A stretch of 64,000 nucleotides of DNA from Dipteronia dyeriana (Eukaryota > Streptophyta > Magnoliopsida > Sapindales > Sapindaceae), in the NCBI GenBank assembly GCA_032871835.1, contig CM065300.1, positions 2,547,768 to 2,611,767 of the forward strand, in the 5' to 3' direction. The stretch's first letter is position 1; each line of letters starts with the position of its first letter. Position numbers and translations under genes: made by a program. Shown piece by piece: positions 46,553-56,736 of the stretch. The notes beneath the pieces are model-generated. The model ran no database searches, had not been told where the DNA came from, and worked only from the letters and a program-made list of their open reading frames with translations.

Positions 46553-46800
46553 AAAGAACTTTAAGAATTAAGAATGTTCATGAATTTTCCATCTGCGGAC
46601 TATGAACAATCATCCCAAAACCTTCTTAACATTTATTTGTTCACGCTGCGGACCTTATTCATGCAGCATCCAATGCGATAGCATTAGGGACACGTATTCA
46701 AGTAGGCTTCGCTGCCAAAATCCTATATTAATACTGTTATACGTGCAGTCGTGCACCATGTGCCGCTTCTCTTTGTAGGTTACTCGGTTATTGATTCTTC
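46553..46800 (+). pseudogene. Duplication junction: RPL29-flank remnant fused to LPD exon 13 fragment
   Basis: Bases 46553 to about 46635 match 44369-44452 and 48700-48785 (AAGAATGTTCATGAATTTTC, TTTTCCATCTGCGGAC). At about 46633 the sequence switches to the 3' half of LPD exon 13 (counterpart of 41830-41896) and the following intron (to about 42010). The exon piece has changes such as GAA to CAG in the ATTCATGAAGCATCC region. It cannot encode LPD. Confidence 0.82.
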
Positions 46801-47609
46801 CGGGGGTATACCTAAAATTTTTTAATAGGATGGACTAAAATAAATCTAAAAACTCTATTTGGCACATCGAATTGTATTGAGATTGAACAATTTTAGTTTC
46901 AATCCGGTGTTTGGTGTTGTTTTGGATATACCGTTAGTAATCCTAAAAACAAAACTAGTTCCATGTTTATGGGATTAAATAAACTCATCTTCTATCCCAT
47001 ATTTACTTATCTTAGGACTAATAAACATGTGGTTCCCACTCATTTAATACATCTCACCGATATGTATATCGCCCCTAAGCTATCAGTGTTAAGTCTTTTC
47101 TTGATAAATTCACAAAAGTGAGATTGATATTTCTCAAAATCTAACAAGTAATGCATATTTCAATATTTTTTTTATTCAAGTTTAAAATATTATCAAATTA
47201 AAAATATTATTATATTTAATCCAATCCCATTTTTCACTAAACAAAATATAGTATTAATTCAGTTCAGTCCCATGTTTTTCCAAACACAGTATAGTATTAA
47301 TTTAGTCCAGTCCTATATTTCTCCAAACACAGTATAGTATTAATTTAGTCCAGTCCAGTTCAATCCCATATAGTCCAATCCAATCCTATAAAATAGTCAA
47401 ATCCAATCTCGTATACCAAACGGGACCTACAAGTATATATATAGACAAAAATTATTAATAATAAAACTTCGACGGTATTAAAAAGTTTTATTAATCGAAA
47501 ACAAAAGCAAAGTGATGGAATGATGAACTGACGAGATAAAAAAAAAAAAAATTATACCTACAACCAGAGATTTCAAAATTACCCATTGATTTTAAGCTTA
47601 CAGTTTTTA
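46801..47609. repeat. Insertion inside the LPD fragment with ~50-bp tandem repeats, probable transposon
   Basis: This block replaces LPD exon 14 and its flanking introns in the duplicate. Its left side (CTATTTGGCACATCGAATTG near 46854) and right side (complement CCGTTTGGTATACGAGATTG near 47425) look like diverged inverted ends. At about 47240-47370 a unit CAAACACAGTATAGTATTAA with TTTAGTCCAGTCC recurs about three times. No coding frame is recognised. Confidence 0.5.
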
Positions 47610-47960
47610 CTCGGAAGGAAATCGCAAACGTCTTTTTCAATTTCCCATAAATAAAATCAGTGGGAGTCCTTGAGATGTCAATTCTTTGATTCATAATTTT
47701 CATTTGCACTCCTTCACCGCTCAAAAGCCTAATTATTTTGCGATACAGGTCAAGGCTCATGCTTCAATTCCAGGAAGTGAACCGGTTGCACAATTGGGAG
47801 TACTAAATTTTGAAGGAATTTGCTTGTATTAGAGAGTAGCAAGAAGGAACCGTGAATCTCTGGGTAGAAGTAGCAATCAACACGATTACCAGCCTAGGGG
47901 ACGTTCTAGTTGCAGACAAAACGTCTTCAAGAAAGTTGCCAGCAATATTTATGATGTATT
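47610..47960 (+). pseudogene. LPD exon 15 fragment and 3' UTR (duplicate)
   Basis: The sequence resumes similarity to LPD at 42133. The exon 15 counterpart begins at 47749 after an intact-looking ATACAG acceptor, but the stop codon region is deleted (GTTGCACAATTGGGA instead of GTTGCAGTATAAAGC). With exon 14 missing and no 5' exons it is a dead gene fragment. Confidence 0.88.
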
Positions 47961-49094
47961 CTTCTTTGTTCTAAAGTTAATTATCATGCTATATATATAT
48001 ATACTTGTGACCAAAATTATTCTCCTGTCTGAAAACAATTTTCCCAAATACGAGTCTTTTGTTGAAGTTATATTTGAATGTTGTATGTTGCTGGAAAAAT
48101 AAAGAAACTAATAATTGATATGATTAAGGCCGGCTGTTAATAAAAATTGTGATGTGGAATACAAAAACACATCTCCAAAGTCAGAAATGCCCTCACAAAT
48201 TGGAGTTCATTTTTGATCATTAGACATCAGTTAAGTGTTGAACTAGTTACTGTCTTTAATTATCGAATCTGTATGGAACAAATGCATCACTTTAGATTAT
48301 AAACTTGCGCTGAAACAACTATGACAATTAAAGCATAAAACAACAACACTATAACAAAATTTCATGAGCCAAGCTCTCTCATCAAACCTACAAAGCCATT
48401 TCAATATAGAAAACCTAAATCACAAATCCACAACTTTTGCTAAAGGATTGACTACAGAGAATTATAAATTTTATTCGGACTGCGAAAGCAATAGCAGGAA
48501 CCCAGCACCTATACTTACAATTGATCCGGCTAAACAAGCAAGCCAAAACCAAAGAACCATACTTTCAACTGATACGGCTAAACAAGTAAGCCAAAACTTA
48601 AGAACCGAATAACTAGGCAAATTCCCTCTTGACTACTCACCAAACTAAACCAATGCAACCACCTCACAACATATGAGTCAAGGTAGAAATGACAACCCGA
48701 CAAAGAACTTAAAGAATGTTCATGGATTTTCCATCTGCGGACTATGAACAATATCCCAAAACCTTCTTAACATTTAGGTAATTAACAGAGAAAGCCAAAT
48801 AATTCACTTAATTTGCAAGCTATAGAACCCACGAAATAAGCATATGAATGCAAAAGAAAGCAACAGAAACAGACTTTAAATAATAATAGCTCCTCAATAA
48901 TAAAAGTTCAAAATTGAATATCTTTTGCAAACATAACATCAGTGAAAATCCTCCTCAACAATAACACAGTGAATAACACTTCAAAAACTGAAATGAACCG
49001 ACAAATATATCATCAAAGTCACTACATTACTAAAAAGTAAATAGCCATTGAAAAACAAATACAAAACACTAGATCATAAAACTAATCAACGAGT
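47961..49094. other. Duplicated flank between LPD fragment and RPL29 copy 2
   Basis: No gene. Counterpart of about 42540-43020 and 44130-44773, without the 1086-bp transposon found in copy 1. The junction at 48450-48480 shows the region without that insertion. Confidence 0.75.
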
Positions 49095-49374
49095 CTACTC
49101 TTCCTCAGTAGCTGACTCAGCTGCTTTGTTGTTGTGCTTCCTCGCATACCTCTGGTTCCTCAGAAACTTGGGGTCCATCTATGAAAAATTAAAAACGATA
49201 ATTCAATAAAATAATAATAAAAAACGATAATTTAAACCAAAAACAACAAAGAGAAGAGAAGAAAAAAAATACCCCTTTGGTGGAGGTGTGGCGATGCCTT
49301 TTGGGTTTCTTGATTCCATTCCTGTGAGCCTTGTGTGACTGGTTGTGTGCTGTGTGATTCTTCGACTTCGCCAT
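49095..49374 (-). CDS. RPL29: 60S ribosomal protein L29 (eL29), copy 2, 2 coding exons, 61 aa
   Basis: Exons (minus): 49374-49273 and 49178-49095. The protein has the same length and domain content as copy 1 and, by eye, the same residues in exon 1. Splice sites and the 5' UTR intron position are conserved (donor AG|GTATAT near 49518). Both copies are open with no lesions, so either may be expressed. Confidence 0.95.
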
Positions 49375-49517
49375 CTCTGCTGCTGCTTAAAAAACAAAAA
49401 CAGAAAATAAGTCACAATCGTACCAGTGTCAATTCATGAATTTGAAATCGAAAAAAAATAAAATTGTTTTGAAATCAAAAGGGTTTGAGGAGAGACGGAG
49501 ATGGGTTTCGAAAATAT

Positions 49518-49700
49518 ACCTGTGTTGAGAGAAGAGAGTGCGGCTCTGACGGAGTTTTCTCTGCGAGGAGCAAATGAGCAAACGAATTTTACGAAACCCT
49601 AATTCATATAGTAGTGTGTACTGATCTGTCTCGAGTGGGCTGGATTGGGTTTTCAAAGTTTGGGCCTTTTAGTCTGGGTCGGGTATATGGGCCTTTTTCT
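49518..49700 (-). promoter_or_regulatory. RPL29 copy 2 promoter: telo-box and site II elements
   Basis: Telo-box AAACCCTAA lies at 49594-49602, TGGGCT at 49636-49641, and two TGGGCC site II boxes at 49661-49666 and 49688-49693. Site II plus telo-box is the standard combination in plant ribosomal protein promoters (TCP-type factors). Copy 1 lacks the two distal boxes. Confidence 0.75.
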
Positions 49701-50526
49701 TGGTTGGTTCCGGTGTTGACAACTTGACCCAACTACCCAAAATGTTTATTTATTTATTTTTAATTTGCTATTTTTTTCAGAATCTACTTCATCTCCTCTT
49801 TTAATTTATACAAAATAATAGTAAAAAAACAAAAATCATTTTTTTTAATACCACTTGCAGTAGTGGCAACTCGAACAAAATATTATGGATGAACGTTCTG
49901 ACTACTAAACCATATTGGGTGATAATCGAACAAAAAATCACTTTTAAATCATGAATTAAAACAAATAATACAAATCAGAACATGAATTAAATGCTCCTAG
50001 TTGTAATGTACATGGTACAACCGCAACTTAAATAAACAATTAATAAAAAAAATGGAGAATCAAACCAAATAGAGGATACAAATGCCTCTCAAATCCATAA
50101 TCATATATCCATATATATTTTATAAGTATTTATATGAATCACGAGGTGGTTGCTTCGATGGTCCAAGCTCTGGGATGAAATCCAAGTCTATAGTTATACT
50201 ATTGGCAATTAGTCCGTCATTAAATACTAACTTAACTAACGAATACGAGTTTTGATTTATTTATTTAAATTATTATAGTGAATTTAATAAGATTACTTAT
50301 TCAACCGTTCTCGGTATTAGAAGGGTACATATTCAACCGTTCTCAATAGTGTAAGGATACATATTTTAAAATCTAGACCGTATATTTAATAACGATACAT
50401 ATTTTAAATCTATTTAATTAGGATACATATTTATCTGTTAAATATTTTAACATCTCACGGTATATATAATAATTGATTTCGCCGATTCTCGAATAAGTCT
50501 GGACTATTAGGTAACAAAATATTATT

Positions 50527-50560
<34 letters not shown>

Positions 50561-50856
50561 CGTCAAGCATTGGCCATGTGAAGCAATAAAAAAATTAAAA
50601 TCACGCACAACACAAGTATTCCACAAATACAAAATAACAAATCTATATGCTGTGTAACGCTGAAGAGAAGCTAAAAAAAAAACGTAAAAAACGACACACA
50701 AAGTTAACTTGTTATTATTCTCCTCTCCTCCTGTTGATCTCCGACATTTTTCTGGATCTGATCAAACCAATCAATCAATTCCCTTCTTCTTTTTCAATAC
50801 TCGATTCGATCGACAAAACAGGTAAGAAAAAGAGAGAAAAAAACAAACAAACAAAC
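49701..50856. other. Intergenic region and SAR1 copy 1 upstream sequence
   Basis: No gene is seen. A repeated GGATACATATT..AACCGTTCTC-type motif occurs at about 50318-50440, and a long poly-A run at 50531-50560. From about 50700 the sequence is CT-rich, probably 5' UTR of the SAR1 gene. Confidence 0.55.
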
Positions 50857-52729
50857 ATGTTTCTTCTCGATTGGTTCTACGGCGTTCTTGCGTCTCTCGG
50901 TTTGTGGCAAAAAGAAGCCAAGATTCTCTTCTTAGGCCTCGACAACGCCGGCAAGACCACTCTCCTTCACATGTTGAAAGACGAGGTTTTTTTTTTTTTT
51001 TTTTATGTTTTTGTTTTGTGTATTTAACATGGGGTTTGATCTTGTTTTGAGATTTTGAAACTGGGTTTTTTGTTTTGTTTTGTTTCGGTTTTGGTTTTTG
51101 GGATGTGATTTGATTGCAGAGATTGGTACAACATCAGCCGACGCAGCATCCAACATCTGAGGAGCTGAGCATTGGAAAAATCAAGTTCAAAGCTTTTGAT
51201 TTGGGTGGCCACCAGATCGCTCGCCGAGTCTGGAAAGATTACTACGCTAAGGTTTTTTTTTTTTTGATCTATTCATTTCCAGCTTTAATTCTTATTGATA
51301 TTTTGTAGATTTGTAACATATTATTATATCTTTGCTGGGTCAAATTCAAAATTCAAAATTCAATATTACAAATGTTTGATGTTTGTTGATTGTTGTTACT
51401 TGTTACCTGTCAATTATTTGTTTTATTCATTGCATTTGGATGCTTTACATTGTTTAACAATTTTACAGGCTGTTATGTGATGTAGATATTGAATGGTTTA
51501 GATGAATGTAGATCAAATGCTGCTTTGATTTGGTTATTTTTTGTCTGCTTATCATACGTCGGGAGCCAATTAACTGTTGGTGGATTTGAAATGATAAGAC
51601 ACATTGGCTTTGTTTTACTTGTTTTGCCTTCATAATCCCAGATAAAGTTTTTCCTGGTGTTTATCTGATTCATGGGAGGCAGAGATTGACAATGGAAGTT
51701 TCGCTGATAGCACCTTTTTTTGTTTTGTTTTCTGGGAGGTGTTCTAATAGTAGCTCTCCATACATGATTTTGATGTTCTTTGGGAAGCAATCATGAATGC
51801 TTTACAAAAGGTTTTTTCTTTTTTTTTTTTTCCAAAGAAAGTTTGTTTTCATTTGAGTATAATTTTGGCTTTATTCCAAGGGTTATTTATCAATCTTCTA
51901 AAAGACATTAATCTGAAGTTCCTTTTTTCGTAGGGGAGCAAGTTAGAGGGGCTATACTCTTAATATATACACACACACACAAAAAAAACTATTTCCTTTC
52001 CGCACACTTAGTAATTCTTATATTTCGTTGAAAAGTGAGATAAATGATTCATCGATTCACTTTGATTATTGATTCATTGTCAACTCTTTGTTGATTCAAG
52101 CACATAATAATAATTTCTATATTCTGATAATGATGAGTGATGACGATACTAAATGCATGTTGATCCTGAATTTGTTTGTTTGTTCTATTCATTTCTCTTA
52201 GCATTGGAGCACTTGCTGTTCAGGAATGAATGTCTGAAGTGCAGTATTATTATTTTTTTCTCGAATTTCTTGTTAGTCCATGGCTTCCTGTGCCATCTTA
52301 CTGGCCTCGATATGTATGCCAAATTTACAGGGTTTTTTTTTCTATTCTTTACAACATATGACAGATCAAACAACTAACACCACCTTTTTTGCCTTCCTTG
52401 GTGAACAGGTGGATGCAGTAGTGTACTTGGTGGATGCCTATGACAAGGAGAGGTTTGCAGAATCGAAAAGGGAGCTGGATGCCCTCCTTTCGGATGAATC
52501 CCTCGCCACCGTTCCCTTCCTCATCTTAGGCAACAAGATTGACATTCCCTATGCAGCTTCAGAAGATGAGCTTCGATACCATCTGGGGCTGACCAACTTC
52601 ACGACCGGCAAAGGCAAGGTGAATCTTACCGATTCCAGTGTTCGACCCCTTGAGGTCTTTATGTGCAGTATCGTGCGCAAGATGGGATATGGTGATGGCT
52701 TCAAGTGGGTCTCTCAGTATATCAAGTAG
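50857..52729 (+). CDS. SAR1: SAR1 small GTPase (COPII coat initiator), copy 1, 3 exons, 193 aa
   Basis: Exons: 50857-50985, 51120-51251, 52409-52729, all phase 0. The N-terminus MFLLDWFYG is the membrane-inserting helix of Sar1. The P-loop GLDNAGKT is at residues 27-34, DLGGH at 70-74 (His74, the residue needed for GTP hydrolysis), and NKID at 128-131. Length equals plant SAR1. Sar1-GTP on the ER membrane recruits Sec23/24 for ER-to-Golgi transport. Intron 2 is 1.16 kb. A tandem paralogue lies at 54172-55445 on the same strand with identical exon sizes. Confidence 0.97.
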
Positions 52730-54171
52730 AGTTTGGTGATTCCTCATATGGCCTTTTGTATTCATTCTTCTGGGATTTTTCCTGTCATTTTTTGCTGTCT
52801 GACTACAGTTAAATTAAAAAACAAAAAAACAAAAAACGAAAATTTTGCTCGAATTCGTTTGTACGAAGACTTAACAATTGTTGCATCATTCAATCGATTA
52901 CGTTGTGGCAATGTGAACTTGGTTTTTCGAGAACACAAAGTTTGTATGCAACTGTCACTGCATTAGATTATGCTTTTCATTGTTGTGATTCTGGAATCCT
53001 GTCTTGAATTTCTAGAGTTGTTATGACTGAAATCTGTGTCCTTTTTGTTTCATAGTGTATCATCAAACCAGGTGGTGCTTTTAAGTGCTTCATGTGCTAA
53101 TGTTTGTAATTATTTTTCAATCAAATATAGTTGTCAATGGTTACCAAACTAGTTATCATGATTGCACAATCATTCTTATCAAAGTGGTTGAGGAACTTTC
53201 CCGTTGTTCATTTCTATGAAAAGGGTTCGAATTTCATATTTGTTATATAAATCGCAAAATATTGAGATAACCCTCCCCTCTCGTGGGAGTTGCAATTCCC
53301 TAGGTCCCGGTAGGTTTCTAAGTCAACATAATTATGATCGAGATTATTCAATCTCTACTCTCTATTGTGTAATTCATTTTATTTAGAATAATGGTAGATA
53401 ATTTAAAATTTTAGTCTAAATTTCAATCCAAATGATGTGTCAAGTGAGTTATCATTACCATACATAACATGAATTAATGTGGTTAATGAAAAAAATCGCT
53501 TACCACATTATTTGGATTGAAATTTGAGTTAAATTTTTGGATTGTCTAACATTACTCTTTTATTATTATTCAATATTTTTCCTCTTTCGACGGAGATTAT
53601 CAAAAGTGTTCGAGTTTTTACTCCTTTTCAAAAATAACTATCTAGTTTTAAATTTAGTTGATAATCTTCTATTAAAAAGGTTTTTGGTAAATAATTAGAA
53701 ATTTAGAATACCTTATTACTAGAATTTGAAATTACAAAGATTATTTAGTATATAATAAGGGTTTTTTTAATTTAAATTTAAACTAGAAGGCTGTTGTGAA
53801 AAACTTTCAAACCTCAGGGTTTTTCTGCAATGTTCCCTTCAACATAATCAAACGGATCACAGATTCACAACAATAAAACAACATCATAGACACTAGTTTC
53901 TAAATCCGACGGCCATCAAATCCAGATGACGCGCACCAGCCAATCCCTGCCCTCCATCTGTACACAAAACACAAAAACCTGCTACTCCCGGTCTCTAAAT
54001 TTTCCCTCCACGAATGCCACATCACACACTCACTGGCCAAACCGGTCACCTAAATTTCACCTCACATAAATTCAAATTTCGAAGAATTCAAATTCACTCT
54101 CTCGATTTCTCTCAGCTTATTCTCTGATTTTCTACGCATCCAAACACAAGTTATACAAAACAAAAGAGAAA
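52730..54171. other. Intergenic region between the two SAR1 genes
   Basis: No gene. It contains the SAR1 copy 1 3' UTR, a MITE at about 53388-53555, AT-rich DNA and, from about 53990, a pyrimidine-rich UTR-like leader of SAR1 copy 2. Confidence 0.6.
53388..53555. mobile_element. Palindromic MITE (~168 bp)
   Basis: The left arm TAATGGTAGATAATTTAAAA ... CTAAATTTCAATCCAAATGA pairs over ~50 bp with the right arm read backwards (GTAATGTTAGACAATCCAAA ... TCAAATTTCAATCCAAATAA). The centre is about 60 bp. No coding content; the target duplication is not certain. Confidence 0.72.
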
Positions 54172-55445
54172 ATGTTTTTGGTTGATTGGTTCTATGGAAT
54201 CCTCGCGACTCTGGGTCTATGGAAAAAAGAAGCAAAGATACTGTTTTTAGGTCTCGATAATGCCGGCAAAACGACTCTGCTTCACATGCTCAAAGACGAG
54301 GTTCTCTTTTAGTGATTTTTTTTTTAAACAAACAATTTACTTTTTTTGTTTTGCTTAATTATCCTTTTTGTTGATAATTTTTTGAAGCTTCGATTTTCTT
54401 TATTTTTGATGAAAATTGAAAAAATTGGCTTTCTTTTCGCTTCATTATAATATAATTTATTTTTAGAAATCTTATAGTTACTGTTAAAAAAGTTGAAAAA
54501 TCTTATTTCTACAGTTTATTTATTTATTTATTATTTACAGAAATTAGGACAGCATCAGCCAACACAATACCCAACATCAGAGGAGTTGTGTATAGGGAGG
54601 ATCAATTTCAAAGCTTTCGATTTGGGTGGTCATCAGATTGCTCGCAGAGTCTGGAAAGATTACTACACTAAGGTTGTTGAAATTTCATTATTTTAATTTT
54701 CCTTTGAAGATTCTAAATTTTGAAGTTCATGTTTGTAATTTGTTAATGTTATATATGAACATTCATTGCATATTTGCATGGCTTGATATTCCAGTGAAAA
54801 AGAACAATTTTGACACTTTAGATTCTATTGTAATCCAAAGAAACAATTTTTGTTGTCAATTCTTTGGCAATGACCACTGCCAAAGCATTCATTCAGTCCG
54901 GTAATATTCCAGGATCGAGACGCCATCGTGGCAGTGAATTGTTGTATTCATGATAGTTTTTTGTTAGGCCTTAATATAATTCTTCACTCATTCCACGTGT
55001 TTGATTAATTCTTGACTTCACACATCCTTTGCATATGCTGTTTGAGTTGTGAAAACCTTCTGAGAATTTGCTTTGATGTTTAAAATTCCTAAACAATATG
55101 TGCAATATCTCTTTTGTCGTCTAGGTTGATGCAGTTGTCTATCTGGTTGATGCCTTTGACAAGGAGAGGTTCGCGGAGACAAAGAAGGAGCTCGATGCTC
55201 TTCTCTCCGACGAGGCACTTGCCAACGTTCCCTTCCTCATTCTAGGAAACAAGATCGACATTCCCTATGCTGCCTCAGAGGACGAGTTGCGATTCTACAC
55301 GGGGTTGACTAGCTTCACTACAGGCAAGGGAAATGTTAATCTGGATGGTACGAATCTCCGCCCCCTTGAGGTTTTTATGTGCAGCATTGTCCGCAAAATG
55401 GGATACGGTGAGGGTTTCAAGTGGCTCTCTCAGTACATCAAATAA
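54172..55445 (+). CDS. SAR1: SAR1 small GTPase (COPII), copy 2, 3 exons, 193 aa
   Basis: Exons: 54172-54300, 54541-54672, 55125-55445, the same sizes (129, 132, 321) as copy 1. P-loop [13 protein letters not shown] and NKID are all present. Differences from copy 1 are conservative in exon 1 ([20 protein letters not shown]) and concentrated after the NKID motif ([20 protein letters not shown]). Introns are shorter and unrelated in sequence, so the duplication is not recent. Role as copy 1. Confidence 0.97.
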
Positions 55446-56736
55446 GCAAAAACAAAAACAAAAACAAAAATAAAAATTGTAGACTGAGGATGAATCCAAG
55501 CTAGATAGATGTGGCTTGTTTATACTATGTAGTGTGTAAAACATAGTAGCCAAGTGACAAATATGTAGTCTTCAATAGATATCTTCATGTCAATATTATT
55601 GTAGCTTGTAAAATTGTTCTCTTCTTTTTTGTAAGAATAGGTGAGGGTTGGGTTTTGTTTCTCTTTTCATACAAGTAGGTCAGTAAGTGATAGTAAAAGA
55701 TGTAGATTATAGAAATAAAGTGATTGTTTGGTCTGTCTTTGGATGGAAAATATATGAAAAAGATGTGCTATGTTTTTGTTGGTTCCAATGTATCAATTAT
55801 ATATATATATAACTTGTGGTGCTGCGACTATTGGTAGACTGAACGAGTATCACCACCCAGCTTGTACGTTGTTGCCATTAGTGTTGATTTTAGTGGTCCT
55901 CTGATTTAGTAACCACACAAAGGGGATCCACTTTTCCATCTCATTTATTGATTGTTAATTTTGATTACGCCTTAGTGTCTTACCTAATCTAATAATATTT
56001 TTAAAAAATCCTTTTGCTTACCATAATCAGAACGCACAAAATCAGAAATTATTTGATTTGATCCGTCAATATTGATCAAAAGCAAAGGTTGAGGATGTTC
56101 CACCAACTTGTATGTTATTATTATTCAGTGAATAATTGATGTTTAGAATAGCGTGAATTTGTGTGATTATATGTTTATGCGCGACCCACTAAACATATTT
56201 GACATCACTTTCCATCCTTGGCTGTAAACTAGTAACCTGTAAACTTCAAAGCTTTTTGGCCTGTATTTGGAAGATTGAAAATTGGTAATATCCCGTTCAA
56301 GGTGGCTTCCTGTTGGCATATCTATGCTTCGTCAGCTGAGAATTTCGACAATATAAGTATATACCACAAGTTAACATAATCCTTATAGTTCAGTATCCTG
56401 CCATTAAATTACACCTACATCTTACAGTCAAAGTCGATGACAAACGGGTCGATGACAAACGGGTCGATGACAAACGGGTCAAAAACCTGTAAGACGGGAA
56501 ATACCAGATAATATGACATTGAAAGAGTGAGTCCGTGACCCCCTCAAAATCCCTCAAAAATCTTGAACCAGTTTGAAAGGGCCAAACCCGCACACTTAAC
56601 CTAGGCGCATTTACAACTGTACAAGTCTACACAGATACAACCTTCCCGGTGGGTTAGTATTGGGGGTAACAGGTAACATGTGCCTTGTTTATGGCCATAT
56701 TTGGACGCTTCCAGAACTCGATGAAACCGCCTGTAT
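55446..56736. other. Intergenic region between convergent SAR1 copy 2 and CAMTA genes
   Basis: No gene. It includes the SAR1 3' UTR with a (CAAAAA)n stretch at 55447-55475, a (TA)n run near 55799-55810, and a 17-bp unit GTCGATGACAAACGG repeated three times at about 56432-56480. The segment next to 56737 is likely CAMTA 3' UTR. Confidence 0.6.
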
